Shown piece by piece: positions 34,302 through 43,536 of a stretch of DNA of 64,000 nucleotides. Where the stretch lies: contig NZ_FMYZ01000006.1 of NCBI RefSeq assembly GCF_900101625.1, positions 248,001 to 312,000 on the forward strand, given 5' to 3'. The notes beneath the pieces are model-generated. The model made no database searches and was not told the origin of the DNA. It saw nothing but the letters and a program-made list of their open reading frames with translations. Numbering within the stretch: position 1 is the first letter of the stretch; each line of letters starts with the position of its first letter. The DNA comes from Cupriavidus sp. YR651 (GTDB lineage Bacteria; Pseudomonadota; Gammaproteobacteria; Burkholderiales; Burkholderiaceae). A program made the position numbers and the translations under genes.

Positions 34302-34523
34302 TCAGCGGTCCTTGGTGACGACGTTACCCACCACGCCACCCACCGCCGCGCCGCCGACGGTGCCCAGTGCGCTACCGTTGGTCAGCGCCGCGCCGCCCAG
34401 GGCGCCCACGCCCGCGCCGATCGCGGTGTTGCGTTGCTTGGGCGTCATGTCCGCGCAGCCGCCAAAGGCAACCAGCGTGACGCCGATCAGGGTGACTTTC
34501 GACAAGGTTCGCAGCGTGCTCAT
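34302..34523 (-). CDS. Small glycine-zipper lipoprotein-like protein
   Basis: A 73-residue exported protein: a signal segment (VTLIGVTLVAFGG) ending at Cys23, a possible lipidation Cys although Phe at -3 is not ideal, followed by a glycine-zipper domain with repeated GxxxG spacing (AIGAGVGALGGAALTNGS, then GTVGGAAVGGVVGNVV). Such proteins (OsmB/SlyB-like) insert in or bind the envelope and are often stress-induced. GGAGG lies five bases before the ATG at 34523, so I rejected the longer frame to 34703. It is divergent from rep and follows no operon. Confidence 0.8.
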   Translation of the reverse strand: MSTLRTLSKVTLIGVTLVAFGGCADMTPKQRNTAIGAGVGALGGAALTNGSALGTVGGAAVGGVVGNVVTKDR

Positions 34524-34784
34524 GATGGCCTCCAATGTGTTGAACTTGCCATCCGCGCCGACCGTGGGCCCGCGCGGCCATGACTCAGAGAGGCAAACTC
34601 CATGCCCCGGCGGCCGCGACTTACGAAGTGTTACCTCGGTGAGTCTGTTCCCCCCGAAAGAGCCCGTTGCTTGTCCGCTATCGGTCACCGGCGGGCTGGG
34701 CATCGCGTGTTAACATCGTCGGCTTTCGCGTACCACCTGCTGCGTGCGCCATCCGGCACCTCGCCCTTGCTCCTTCCCGCCCCC

Positions 34785-36881
34785 ATGACCCACGGACTCA
34801 ACGCCGCCCAATCCGAAGCCGTCCGCTATCTGGACGGACCCTGCCTGGTGCTGGCCGGCGCGGGCTCGGGCAAGACGCGGGTGATCACGCAGAAGATCGC
34901 GCACCTGATCGAGGACAAGGGCTTCGAGCCGCGCCACATTGCCGCCGTCACCTTCACCAACAAGGCGGCCAAGGAAATGCAGGAGCGGATTGCCAAGCTG
35001 ATGGAGGGCAAGACCACGCGCGAGGGCAAGCGCATTCCGCTCAAGCAATTGACGGTCTGCACGTTCCACTCGCTCGGCGTGCAGATCCTGCGCATGGAAG
35101 CCGAGCATGTGGGCCTGAAGCCGCAGTTCTCGATCATGGATTCCGACGACTGCTTCGGGCTGGTGCAGGAACAACTCGGCACGACCGACAAGAAGCTGAT
35201 CCGCAGCGTGCAGAGCACGATCTCGCTGTGGAAGAACGGCATGATCGATCCCGAGACCGCGCTCGCGCAGGCCGCCAATGCCGACGAGCACCAGGCCGCG
35301 ATGGTGTATCGCAACTACGTGGCCACGCTGCATGCCTACCAGGCCGTGGACTTCGACGACCTGATCCGCCTGCCCGCCGAACTCTTCGCGCGCGATGAAA
35401 CCGTGCGGCTGAAGTGGCAGAACCGACTGCGCTACTTCCTCGTCGACGAATACCAGGACACCAATGCCTGCCAGTACCAGTTGCTCAAGCAACTTGCCGG
35501 CGGGTCGCACCTGCGTGCGCCGGCGTTCACGGCCGTGGGGGACGACGACCAGGCGATCTACGGCTGGCGCGGCGCCACGCTGGACAATCTGCGCCTGCTG
35601 CAGACTGATTTTCCCGCCCTCAAGGTCGTCAAGCTGGAGCAGAACTATCGCTCCACGGTGCGCATCCTGGAAGCCGCCAACGCGGTCATCGCCAACAATC
35701 CCAAGCTGTTCGACAAGAAGCTCTGGTCGGAGCACGGCATGGGCGATCCGATTGCGATTCACCCCATGAATGACGAGGAACACGAGGCCGAGTCCGTCGT
35801 GTTCCGCCTGTCCGCGCACAAGTTCGAGCGGCGCGCGCAGTTTCGCGATTACGCGATCCTGTATCGCGGCAACCATCAGGCGCGGCTGTTCGAGCAGATC
35901 CTGCGGCGCGAGCGCATTCCGTATGTGCTGTCGGGAGGCCAGAGCTTCTTCGACAAGGCCGAGATCAAGGACATCTGCGCCTACCTGCGGCTGATCGCCA
36001 ATCCGGACGATGATCCCGCCTTCATCCGCGCCATCACCACGCCGCGGCGTGGCGTGGGCAATACCACGCTGGAGGCGCTCGGCACGTTCGCCGGCCAGGC
36101 CAAGGTGTCGCTGTTCGAGGCCGCGATGATGGGCGGCATCGAAGGCAAGCTGCAGCCGCGCCAGCTGGAACCGCTGCGCGTGTTCTGCGAGTCGATGGTG
36201 CGGCTGGCCGACCGCGCGGCCAAGGATCCGGCGACCGTGGTCCTGGATGACCTGATGGCGGGCATCCACTACGAGGCCTACCTGTACGACACCTTCGACG
36301 AACGCCAGGCGCAGTCGCGCTGGACCAACGCGCTGGAGTTCCTGGACTGGCTCAAGCGCAAGGGCACCCGGCCGGAGCCGGAGGGCGAAGGCGAAGTCAC
36401 GGGGTTCGACAATGCCGACGGCTTTGGCGACGAAGGCAAGAACCTGCTGGAGCTGACGCAAACGGTGGCGCTGATGAGCATGCTGGAAGGCCGCGAGGAA
36501 GATCCGGACGCGGTGCGCTTGTCCACGCTGCATGCCTCCAAGGGCCTGGAGTATCCGCATGTATTCCTGGTGGGCGTGGAGGAGGGCATCCTGCCCCACG
36601 CGCGCGAAGACGAGGACATGAGCGACGAGAAGATCGAGGAAGAGCGCCGGCTGATGTACGTGGGCATCACGCGCGCCCAGCGCAGCCTGCAGATCAGCTG
36701 GTGCAGGAAGCGCAAGCGCGCGCGGGAAACATATTCGTGCGAGCCGTCGCGCTTCATTGGCGAGATGAAGCTGGAGGAAGCGCCCGCCCCGAAGGACGAG
36801 ACCCCCGCCATGAGCCCGAAGGACCGGCTGGCCGGACTCAAGGCGCTGCTCGGCACCGCTGGCAAGACCGCGCCGGGCTGA
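34785..36881 (+). CDS. rep: ATP-dependent DNA helicase Rep
   Basis: A superfamily 1A 3'-5' helicase that clears proteins ahead of the replication fork. The 698-residue protein has GAGSGKT at residues 25-31, the AVTFTNKAAKEMQERI motif Ia, DEYQDTNACQ motif II, GDDDQAIYGWRGA motif III, and late helicase motifs STLHASKGLEYPHVFL and ERRLMYVGITRA. The SGGQSFFDKAEIKDICAYLR and NPDDDPAFIRAI stretches resemble Rep more than UvrD or PcrA. The frame extends upstream to 34602, but homology starts at the ATG at 34785. It is the second restart/replication gene in the window after priA. Confidence 0.9.
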   Translation: MTHGLNAAQSEAVRYLDGPCLVLAGAGSGKTRVITQKIAHLIEDKGFEPRHIAAVTFTNKAAKEMQERIAKLMEGKTTREGKRIPLKQLTVCTFHSLGVQILRMEAEHVGLKPQFSIMDSDDCFGLVQEQLGTTDKKLIRSVQSTISLWKNGMIDPETALAQAANADEHQAAMVYRNYVATLHAYQAVDFDDLIRLPAELFARDETVRLKWQNRLRYFLVDEYQDTNACQYQLLKQLAGGSHLRAPAFTAVGDDDQAIYGWRGATLDNLRLLQTDFPALKVVKLEQNYRSTVRILEAANAVIANNPKLFDKKLWSEHGMGDPIAIHPMNDEEHEAESVVFRLSAHKFERRAQFRDYAILYRGNHQARLFEQILRRERIPYVLSGGQSFFDKAEIKDICAYLRLIANPDDDPAFIRAITTPRRGVGNTTLEALGTFAGQAKVSLFEAAMMGGIEGKLQPRQLEPLRVFCESMVRLADRAAKDPATVVLDDLMAGIHYEAYLYDTFDERQAQSRWTNALEFLDWLKRKGTRPEPEGEGEVTGFDNADGFGDEGKNLLELTQTVALMSMLEGREEDPDAVRLSTLHASKGLEYPHVFLVGVEEGILPHAREDEDMSDEKIEEERRLMYVGITRAQRSLQISWCRKRKRARETYSCEPSRFIGEMKLEEAPAPKDETPAMSPKDRLAGLKALLGTAGKTAPG

Positions 36882-37305
36882 GGTGAACGCCGGCAGCGCG
36901 ACGTTGCCGGTACAAGCTGGACAAGACTGGCGCGACACGGCCCCCTAGGATGAGCGGGCGCGAAACGTTGCGGTGACATCGCTTCGGCGATGACATCTCG
37001 ATGTCTTGCGTCGTGCCGTGGCCTGCCCTTCGGCTGCGGTGCGGCCGGGCCCATGCGAGCCTGGCTTCTTCCCTGTTGAACGCTCCTGGCGCGGCAGTGC
37101 CGGGGGCGTTTTTTTCGCTGTGTCGTGATGAGATGCAGCCCCTCGTCCGCATGCATGTGGCGCAGTCTGCACGTATCGAAATTGATACAAAACGGCGATA
37201 GCCGGGATGGATCCATTTGGTACAGTGGACGGCCGATCGCGCCCGCGTCTTTTCAGACGCTTCCCATTGGACGATCGCCGCCGCATGCCCCTCCCGTATC
37301 TGCCC
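36882..37305 (+). other. rep-ompR intergenic region
   Basis: No gene was recognised in these 424 bases, apart from the possible N-terminal extension of ompR (frame open from 37207). The rep terminator lies at 37079-37115. A TTGATA at 37179-37184 could be part of the ompR promoter, but no convincing -10 was found. Confidence 0.5.
37079..37115 (+). terminator. Intrinsic terminator downstream of rep
   Basis: AACGCTCCTGGC (37079-37090) pairs with GCCGGGGGCGTT (37099-37110), with two wobble pairs, around an 8-base loop, and ends in a T-tract to 37115. Confidence 0.82.
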
Positions 37306-38037
37306 ATGGACCGCTCATCTTCCCTGCCTATCCGCCTGCTGATCGTCGATGACGATCCCCAGATCCGTGCCATGCTGGCTGAATATCTTGCAACCTTCGG
37401 CATGGAAGCCGATGGCGCGGAGGGCGGGGCGGCGATGCGTGCGGCGCTGACGCGGAACGACTATGACCTGGTGATCCTGGACCTGTCGCTGCCCGGGGAA
37501 AACGGTCTGACGCTGTGCCGCGAGATCCGCGACCAGGGCAACCTGCCCGTCATCATGCTGACCGCCCGCGCCGAGCTGGCCGACCGCGTGGTGGGTCTGG
37601 AGGTCGGGGCGGACGACTACGTGACCAAGCCCTTCGAGATGCGCGAGCTGGTGGCGCGTATCCATACGGTGCTGCGCCGCAGCCGTGCGGACGTGCATCG
37701 TCCGGCGCCCACTTCGGCGGGCCACGAGCTGCGATTTGGCGCATGGCGCCTGAATACGACCCTGCGCCAGCTAGTGGATGCCGAAGACACGGTCGTGCCG
37801 CTGTCCAACGCCGAATTCCGGTTGCTGCTGACCTTCATCGAACATCCCAATCGCGTGCTGGACCGCGAGATGCTGATCAACCAGGCGCGCGGCCGCGATC
37901 TCGATGTGTTCGATCGCAGCATCGACCTGCTGGTGTCGCGCCTGCGCCAGAAACTGCGTGACGATCCGCGTGACTCCGCGCTGATTCGCACCGTGCGCGG
38001 CGAGGGCTACGTCTTCACCGGCAACGTGGAGCACTGA
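37306..38037 (+). CDS. ompR: OmpR-family response regulator (OmpR/RisA type)
   Basis: The response regulator has a CheY-like receiver with the acid pair in LLIVDDDPQ, phospho-acceptor Asp59 in LVILDLSLPG and Lys in DDYVTKPFE, joined to a winged-helix DNA-binding domain (LSNAEFRLLLTFIEHPNRVL, then TVRGEGYVF). It resembles OmpR and its Bordetella counterpart RisA. Starts at 37207, 37285 and 37306 are in frame; none has a clear ribosome site. I chose 37306 because it gives 243 residues, close to OmpR. The kinase gene follows after four bases, so they form an operon. Confidence 0.9.
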   Translation: MDRSSSLPIRLLIVDDDPQIRAMLAEYLATFGMEADGAEGGAAMRAALTRNDYDLVILDLSLPGENGLTLCREIRDQGNLPVIMLTARAELADRVVGLEVGADDYVTKPFEMRELVARIHTVLRRSRADVHRPAPTSAGHELRFGAWRLNTTLRQLVDAEDTVVPLSNAEFRLLLTFIEHPNRVLDREMLINQARGRDLDVFDRSIDLLVSRLRQKLRDDPRDSALIRTVRGEGYVFTGNVEH

Positions 38038-38041
38038 CCGC

Positions 38042-39322
38042 ATGGCCGCTCCGACACCGCCGTCGGCCGACGGCGGCCGACCCGAAGCGCAGGCCCGGAA
38101 TCGCCCCCGCGCCCGCCGGTTCGATTCGATGTTCGTCCGGCTGTTTTTGGTGATGGCCGCGATCATGCTGGCCGTACATGTGCTTGGCGTGACCGTGATC
38201 GAAGGGTTGTTCCCGCGTCCCGGTTCCGAACGCTACATGGAGCGCTTGCGCCGCGCGGCGTCGGAGGCCGAGGCCGCCGGCAAGCCGGTGCCGACCGTCC
38301 CGCCTCCGCGTCCCATGGACAGATTCATGCCGCCGCCACCCGGCGAGCGGCCGTTCGGTCCGCCGCCCGGGCCGGGCATGGAAGGGCGCCCGGGTCGCGG
38401 TCCTGATGGCGGTCCGGGTATGCGCCGCCCCGATGGCGAGCGGCGCGGGCCACCGCCACACCTGCGCGGCATCTGGCCGCCGCACCCGGGCATGTTGCTT
38501 CAGCTGCTGGCGATCCTGACCGCTTCGTGGGTCGGCGCACGCCTGCTGGCGCGACCGGTGCAGCATCTGGCCAGCGGGGCCGGACGGCTGGCGCAAGACG
38601 TTCACGCACCACCGCTGGACGAAGACACCGGACCTGCCGAGGCGCGCGCGGCCACGCATGCGCTGAACCTGATGCAGCAGCGCATCCGCACGCAACTCGC
38701 GCAGCAGTCTCGCTTCCTGGCGGCGGTATCGCATGACCTGCGCACGCCGCTCACGCGGATGAGCCTGCGGATCGAGCGGATCGAAGACAACGATGTGCGC
38801 TACCGGCTGCGCCAGGACCTGGCGGAGATGAACGGGCTGATCGACGCGACCCTCTATTACCTGCGCGACCGTGACGACGCCACCGGGCCGCGCCAGCGCG
38901 TGGATGTGCAGGCACTGCTTCAGGCCATTGTCGACGACGCGGAGGAACTCGGGCAGGACGTGCGCCTTTCCGGCACCGCGGCGCCCCTGCTGGCGTATCC
39001 GGCGGAGTTGCGTCGCGCCGTGGTGAATCTGGTGGAGAACGCCCACCGCTATGGCGGCGCGGCGCAGATCCTGCTCACTGACAGCCCCGAGCGCGTGGGG
39101 ATCGACGTCTGCGACAACGGCCCCGGCATTCCGCCCACCGAGTTGCAACGCGTGCTCGAGCCGTTCTACCGCGTGGAGTCGTCGCGCAGCCGTGCGACCG
39201 GTGGCGTGGGCATGGGGCTGTCGATCGCCTCGGACATCGTCGCGCGTCATGGTGGCGAGCTGACGCTGGCCAATCGTCCCGAGGGCGGGCTGCGCGTCAG
39301 CATCACGCTGCCCCGCAGCTAG
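38042..39322 (+). CDS. envZ: EnvZ-like histidine kinase with Pro/Gly-rich sensor loop
   Basis: An inner-membrane sensor kinase partner of the adjacent OmpR-like regulator. Order: TM1 (about residues 30-52, FVRLFLVMAAIMLAVHVLGV), a periplasmic loop to about 140, TM2 (MLLQLLAILTASWVGARLLA), HAMP, H-box with His231 in FLAAVSHDLRTPLTRMSL, and the ATPase domain with VVNLVENAHRYGG, VCDNGPGIPP and GGVGMGLSIA. The periplasmic part is not a folded-looking domain: residues 78-140 are almost entirely Pro, Gly, Arg and Met (for example MPPPPGERPFGPPPGPGMEG). This differs from E. coli EnvZ and could be disordered. Confidence 0.9.
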   Translation: MAAPTPPSADGGRPEAQARNRPRARRFDSMFVRLFLVMAAIMLAVHVLGVTVIEGLFPRPGSERYMERLRRAASEAEAAGKPVPTVPPPRPMDRFMPPPPGERPFGPPPGPGMEGRPGRGPDGGPGMRRPDGERRGPPPHLRGIWPPHPGMLLQLLAILTASWVGARLLARPVQHLASGAGRLAQDVHAPPLDEDTGPAEARAATHALNLMQQRIRTQLAQQSRFLAAVSHDLRTPLTRMSLRIERIEDNDVRYRLRQDLAEMNGLIDATLYYLRDRDDATGPRQRVDVQALLQAIVDDAEELGQDVRLSGTAAPLLAYPAELRRAVVNLVENAHRYGGAAQILLTDSPERVGIDVCDNGPGIPPTELQRVLEPFYRVESSRSRATGGVGMGLSIASDIVARHGGELTLANRPEGGLRVSITLPRS

Positions 39323-39471
39323 CGGCACGCAGTACCGCTATCGCTCGATGCTGATGGCACCACTTGCCATCGTGACCCGGGGGTGCGATGGGCCGACGCC
39401 AATGCCCAAGTCCGCCAATGTTCAGGTTCAACTAGTCAGCGCTGAATTCAGGCCCGAGTTCAGCGTCGATT

Positions 39472-40635
39472 TCAGGCTCGTTGCGGCAGGCCGGTCTTGC
39501 CGATGGCCGCCAGCTGCACATACTGCGAGCCGCGCAGACCGCGTGTGAAGTCGAGCGTGAAATCCCCCACATCCACGCGAGCCTGCAGCGCACGGCGCAA
39601 CTCCATCGCGCCGGGGGCCTTGGCGGCACCTGCCGCGCGCACCAGCCATGCCGCGCCGATATAGCCGGCCAGCGTGGCGGGCGAGGGCGGTTCGTCGAGG
39701 TACTGCTTCATGCGGGCCACATGTTCCTTCACCACGCGCAGCGTGGATTCCTGCGGACCGGGCGCCACCTGCGTCACCACCACACCGCCCACATAGCGCG
39801 AGCCGAGAATCTCGCGTGCGGAGGCCGGACTGACGGCCGATAGCCCCACCAGGAAGCCGTACCAGTTCTGCGCCGCCAGCGCGCGGCCCAGGCTGCCATA
39901 GGCGAGCGTGTCGCCGGCCACCACCACCGCGCCGGGCCTTGCCGTGGCGATGCGCTGCGCGCATTCGTCGAAGCTGCCTGTCAGGGGCACGGCGCGCGTG
40001 TTCATCTCCTTTTCCAGCCGGCCGAGCCACGGCGTACCCGTGCCGAGCGTGCCCGCGGCAAAGTCGGGGGACACCGCCAGCGCGACACTCGTCAGCCCAT
40101 AGCTGCGCAACTGGCGCACGGCGGCATCGAGTTCTGACTGATAGTCGGCCCGCGTGTACCAGACGTTCTCCGCGTTGAGCGAGAGGCCGGAAAGAGGCGC
40201 CACAATCTGCACGCCGCGGCGCCCCAGTTCCGAGGACGACGCCAGCGCCGGCAGCAGGTTGTCGCCCGGGCCGAACAGCACGTCGGCGTGCTCGTTGTCG
40301 ACCAGCGCGATGGCCTGGCCGATGGCCGTGCGCGGATTGGCATCGGCATCCCGTACAACGTGGACGACGTGCAAGCCGCCGCCCGATGCGTTGAGGGCAT
40401 CGAAGAGCACCTTGGCGCCGGCCAGGTAATCGCGCGCGAGATCGGCTTGCGGGCCGGTACGGTCGACCAGATGGCCGACTACCAACTGGCGGCGCTGGCC
40501 GGACGGCATGGACTGCGCCCAGGCGCCAGGGCCCGCCAGCGTTCCGGCGAGGGCGGCCATGACGGCGAGAGCGCGTCGGCGCCCGGTGGAGGCGGGCGCA
40601 AAAGGCGGGGTCGACTGCGGCAAGGCTGGGCGCAT
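39472..40635 (-). CDS. Periplasmic binding protein, branched-chain amino acid type
   Basis: A 387-residue peripla_BP_6-type protein (VVGHLVDRTGPQADLARDYL, then LVDNEHADVLFGPGDN and GVQIVAPLSG). The N-terminus GRRRALAVMAALAGTLAGPGAWAQ contains an Arg-rich stretch and an AWA cleavage site, so it is exported, possibly by Tat. No ABC permease or ATPase is adjacent, so like the one at 19.8 kb it is an orphan. The frame extends to 40674; the ATG at 40635 is chosen but has no clear ribosome site. Sequence is divergent from classical LivJ, and the ligand is unknown. Confidence 0.8.
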   Translation of the reverse strand: MRPALPQSTPPFAPASTGRRRALAVMAALAGTLAGPGAWAQSMPSGQRRQLVVGHLVDRTGPQADLARDYLAGAKVLFDALNASGGGLHVVHVVRDADANPRTAIGQAIALVDNEHADVLFGPGDNLLPALASSSELGRRGVQIVAPLSGLSLNAENVWYTRADYQSELDAAVRQLRSYGLTSVALAVSPDFAAGTLGTGTPWLGRLEKEMNTRAVPLTGSFDECAQRIATARPGAVVVAGDTLAYGSLGRALAAQNWYGFLVGLSAVSPASAREILGSRYVGGVVVTQVAPGPQESTLRVVKEHVARMKQYLDEPPSPATLAGYIGAAWLVRAAGAAKAPGAMELRRALQARVDVGDFTLDFTRGLRGSQYVQLAAIGKTGLPQRA

Positions 40636-40821
40636 GGCAGCGGATCTGAAAGTTCGTGCGTGGAAGGGAGGCAAGGCGGGGACTGCGAAAGCCGGCCCCG
40701 AGACTATCGATCGATGGTGACGTTTCCGTGACGTTTGATCCCCACTGGCGCGGGGCTGGCGGGCGCAGGGCTGTCATGGCCTGCGAAGGCGCGCAGGTGA
40801 GGCGATGTTCCGTGGCGGACT

Positions 40822-40835
40822 TTGATGGACATCAA
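40822..40835 (+). promoter_or_regulatory. FNR/ANR box upstream of hemN
   Basis: TTGATGGACATCAA is a perfect TTGAT-N4-ATCAA FNR site. A -10-like TAGCAT sits at 40858-40863, which places the predicted start at about 40870 and the box centre at -41.5, the exact position of a class II FNR-activated promoter. Confidence 0.85.
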
Positions 40836-40857
40836 CATGCGGGGAAGGGCCGACGCA

Positions 40858-40863
40858 TAGCAT
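40858..40863 (+). promoter_or_regulatory. -10 element of the hemN promoter
   Basis: TAGCAT, spaced from the FNR box as in FNR-dependent class II promoters; no consensus -35 is required in that class. Confidence 0.5.
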
Positions 40864-40898
40864 CGATCAAATCCCCGCCCCACAAAAGAGCACTCGCC

Positions 40899-42470
40899 AT
40901 GTCAGCCCCCGCCCACGCCAGCCCAGCCACTCCTGCTCAGTCTCAAGCCAATTCCATCGACGCCGGCGACCTCGCCGCTTCCACCGCCGCGTCCACCAGC
41001 TCAACCGCCTCAACCGCCTCAACCGCCTCAACGGCTTTCGATCGACGCGCGCTCGCGGACTTCCGAAGCCTGGCAGGCCGCATCGACGGCAACGGGCCGC
41101 GTTACACGTCCTATCCCACCGCCGACCGCTTCCACGGTGAACTCGGCGACGCCGGCTACCTGGCCGCGCTCGATGCCTGCAGCGCCAACGCGCCCGCTCC
41201 GCTCTCGCTCTATATCCATATCCCGTTCTGCGAGAACATCTGCTACTACTGCGGCTGCAACAAGATCATCACAAAGGACCACACGCGCAGCGCGCGCTAT
41301 GTGGACTACCTGGCCCGCGAAATGGCGATGGCGGCGGAACGGCTTGGCGCGCGTCGAGGCGTGATGCAATCGCACTGGGGGGGCGGTACGCCGACCTTCC
41401 TCGACCCGGACGAGATGCGCCGCGTGATGCGCGCGCTGCATCGTCACTTCGACTTGCTGCCGGAGGGCGAACACGCGATCGAGATCGACCCGCGGCGCGT
41501 CGGCGACGATCGCATGGAGCTGCTCGCCGAACTGGGCTTCAACCGCATCAGCCTGGGCGTGCAGGACTTCGACCCCGAGGTGCAGCAGGCAATCAACCGT
41601 GTGCAGTCCTATGAGGAAACGCGCGATGTGGTGCTGGCGGCGCGCCGGCTGGGTTTCCGCTCGGTCAGCGTGGATCTGATCTACGGACTGCCGCACCAGA
41701 CCACGACGCGCTTTGCCGCCACGATCGATCGCGTGCTGACGCTGCGGCCGGATCGGCTTTCCGTCTATAGCTACGCGCACCTGCCGCATGTCTTCAAGCC
41801 ACAGCGTCGCATCGACGAGACGGCGCTGCCGCCGGCGGGCGAGAAGCTCGACATCCTGGTCTCCACGATCGAGCGTCTGACCGCCGCCGGTTATGTCTAT
41901 ATCGGCATGGACCACTTTGCGCTGCCCGACGACGACTTGGCCATTGCCCAGCGCGAGGGCCGATTGCAGCGCAACTTCCAGGGCTACGCCACCCACGCGG
42001 GCTACGACCAGCTGGGCTTCGGTGTGTCGGCGATTGGTGCGGTGGCGGGTCACTACGTGCAGAACGCGCGGACGACCGACGACTACTACGCCGGGCTGGA
42101 CGCGGGCAGGCTACCGGTTGTGCGGGGTTTCGAGATGTCCGAAGACGATCACCTGCGCAAGGCGATCATCGGCGCCCTGATGTGCAACGGCACGCTCGAT
42201 ATCGGGGCGCTGGAATCGACGCATCGCATCGACTTTGCGGCCAAGTTTGCGGCCGAGCTGGCCGACCTCGACGCATTGGCCACCGAGGGGCTGTTGCACC
42301 GCCAGCCGGACCGCATCGACATCACGCCTCTGGGCCGGCTGCTGGTTCGGCGCGTGGCGATGGTGTTCGATCGCTACCTGCGCGAGGATGCCACGCGGCC
42401 CGCGCCTGCCGCCCCGGTTGCGCGGAATGGCAAGGTGATACCACTCGTACGCTATTCGCGTGTCGTTTGA
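40899..42470 (+). CDS. hemN: Oxygen-independent coproporphyrinogen III oxidase
   Basis: HemN is a radical-SAM enzyme that makes protoporphyrinogen IX from coproporphyrinogen III without oxygen. The cluster cysteines are Cys111, Cys115 and Cys118 in [13 protein letters not shown] (CX3CX2C plus the family Cys120), and [24 protein letters not shown] and [15 protein letters not shown] are diagnostic of HemN rather than the HemW-type paralogues. The frame extends to 40656 but the ATG at 40899 lies just after the FNR-controlled promoter, giving 523 residues; the extra length over the usual 460 is a low-complexity Ala/Ser/Thr N-terminus (residues 25-46) encoded by tandem 9-base repeats. Confidence 0.95.
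   Translation: MSAPAHASPATPAQSQANSIDAGDLAASTAASTSSTASTASTASTAFDRRALADFRSLAGRIDGNGPRYTSYPTADRFHGELGDAGYLAALDACSANAPAPLSLYIHIPFCENICYYCGCNKIITKDHTRSARYVDYLAREMAMAAERLGARRGVMQSHWGGGTPTFLDPDEMRRVMRALHRHFDLLPEGEHAIEIDPRRVGDDRMELLAELGFNRISLGVQDFDPEVQQAINRVQSYEETRDVVLAARRLGFRSVSVDLIYGLPHQTTTRFAATIDRVLTLRPDRLSVYSYAHLPHVFKPQRRIDETALPPAGEKLDILVSTIERLTAAGYVYIGMDHFALPDDDLAIAQREGRLQRNFQGYATHAGYDQLGFGVSAIGAVAGHYVQNARTTDDYYAGLDAGRLPVVRGFEMSEDDHLRKAIIGALMCNGTLDIGALESTHRIDFAAKFAAELADLDALATEGLLHRQPDRIDITPLGRLLVRRVAMVFDRYLREDATRPAPAAPVARNGKVIPLVRYSRVV
41001..41036 (+). repeat. Tandem 9-bp repeat in hemN
   Basis: TCAACCGCC occurs three times in a row (41001-41027), followed by the variant TCAACGGCT. It encodes repeats of Ser-Thr-Ala. 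Because the unit is three codons, copy-number change would lengthen or shorten the N-terminus without a frameshift. Confidence 0.9.
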
Positions 42471-42551
42471 GGCGCGTGTTGTTCAGGAGGATGGTCGGGC
42501 CGTCGACTCGGCCGACTGAGTCGACTTAGCCACCGCAAAAGCCGGTCGCAA

Positions 42552-42592
42552 CAAACAAAAAACCCGCGAGACATTCGCGGGTTTTTTGTTTG
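42552..42592. terminator. Bidirectional terminator between hemN and the cytochrome gene
   Basis: CAAACAAAAAACCCGCGA (42552-42569) is perfectly complementary to 42575-42592 around the loop GACAT: an 18-bp stem with a T6 run after the GC core on either strand. It serves the convergent genes on both sides. Confidence 0.93.
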
Positions 42593-42651
42593 GGCCGGAG
42601 CACGTGGGCTTGGTGCCTCGTCTGCTCCGGGCCTTTCCTGATCCGGACGAC

Positions 42652-43536
42652 TTACTTGGCGGCGTTGGCCATGTAGTCGGCGGCGGCGATCACGTCGGCG
42701 TCGGGGCCAGCGTAGCCACCCTTCGGCGGCATCACGCCCTTGCCCTTGAGCGCAAAACCATGCACCGCGTCCATGCCTTCCTTCAGGCGGGGCGCCCAGG
42801 CTGCCTTGTCGCCGAACTTCGGCGCACCGGCGACGCCGGCCGCGTGGCATGCGGCGCAAACCTGCTCGTAGACTTTCTTGCCAGTGTCGGCGGAAGCGGC
42901 TGCCGGAGCGGCCGCAGCAGCAGGCGCGGCGGCGGGTGCTGCTACGGCGGCAGCTACAGGGGCAGCAGCAGCGGGTGCCGCGGCTGGCGCTTCCGGTGCC
43001 GGTGCGGCCGCCTGAGCCGGTGCGGGTGCGGCGGGTTCGGGGAACTTGGCACCGCCGGCGTCGGCCATGTAGACCACGGCGCGGGTCAGTTCGTAGTCGG
43101 TGAAGTCGTCCGGCGTGGTGCCTGCGCGCGCGGGCATCGCGCCCTTGCCGTGCAGCACCGACTTCATCAGGCCATCAAGACCCTGGCCGATGCGGGCGGT
43201 CCAGTCGCCGGCGTTGCCATACTTCGGCGCGCCAGCCGCACCCGTGGCGTGGCAGGCGGCGCAGACTTCCTTGTAGACCTGCTCGCCAGCCTTGAAGACG
43301 CGCGGTGCGTTGGGATCCTTGATTTCCAGCGAGGCAACCGGGGCGATGCGGTTGTTCACCGCCTCCGCCGTCTGGGTTGAGCCAGCGCCCTCAAGGGTGC
43401 CGTGTCCGACGAAGTTGACCAGCAGGATGATGACGATGATTGGAACCAGGAAGGCGGCGATCACGACGGCGATCAGTTGCTTCGGGGTCTTGATAGGAGA
43501 CTCGTGGTGGTCGTTTTCTTGGTGGACGTCACTCAT
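42652..43536 (-). CDS. Membrane-anchored diheme cytochrome c (c5-like)
   Basis: An electron-transfer protein with one N-terminal anchor (LIAVVIAAFLVPIIVIILLV, residues 21-40) and two cytochrome c domains, each with a CAACH haem site (residues 92-96 and 227-231) and an axial Met (GKGAMPARAG and GKGVMPPKGG). The two domains resemble each other closely (VYKEVCAACHATGAAGAPKYG versus VYEQVCAACHAAGVAGAPKFG), as after duplication, and are joined by an almost pure Ala/Pro linker of about 50 residues (168-218). It probably feeds a terminal oxidase. Convergent with hemN and separated from it by a bidirectional terminator. Confidence 0.92.
   Translation of the reverse strand: MSDVHQENDHHESPIKTPKQLIAVVIAAFLVPIIVIILLVNFVGHGTLEGAGSTQTAEAVNNRIAPVASLEIKDPNAPRVFKAGEQVYKEVCAACHATGAAGAPKYGNAGDWTARIGQGLDGLMKSVLHGKGAMPARAGTTPDDFTDYELTRAVVYMADAGGAKFPEPAAPAPAQAAAPAPEAPAAAPAAAAPVAAAVAAPAAAPAAAAAPAAASADTGKKVYEQVCAACHAAGVAGAPKFGDKAAWAPRLKEGMDAVHGFALKGKGVMPPKGGYAGPDADVIAAADYMANAAK

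Noticed and set aside
34710..36938. A 742-codon minus-strand frame opposite rep
   Set aside because: Antisense shadow of a gene with all helicase motifs.
39428..40777. 449-codon frame opposite/overlapping the orphan binding-protein gene
   Set aside because: Out of frame with the recognised binding protein on the same strand and without domains.
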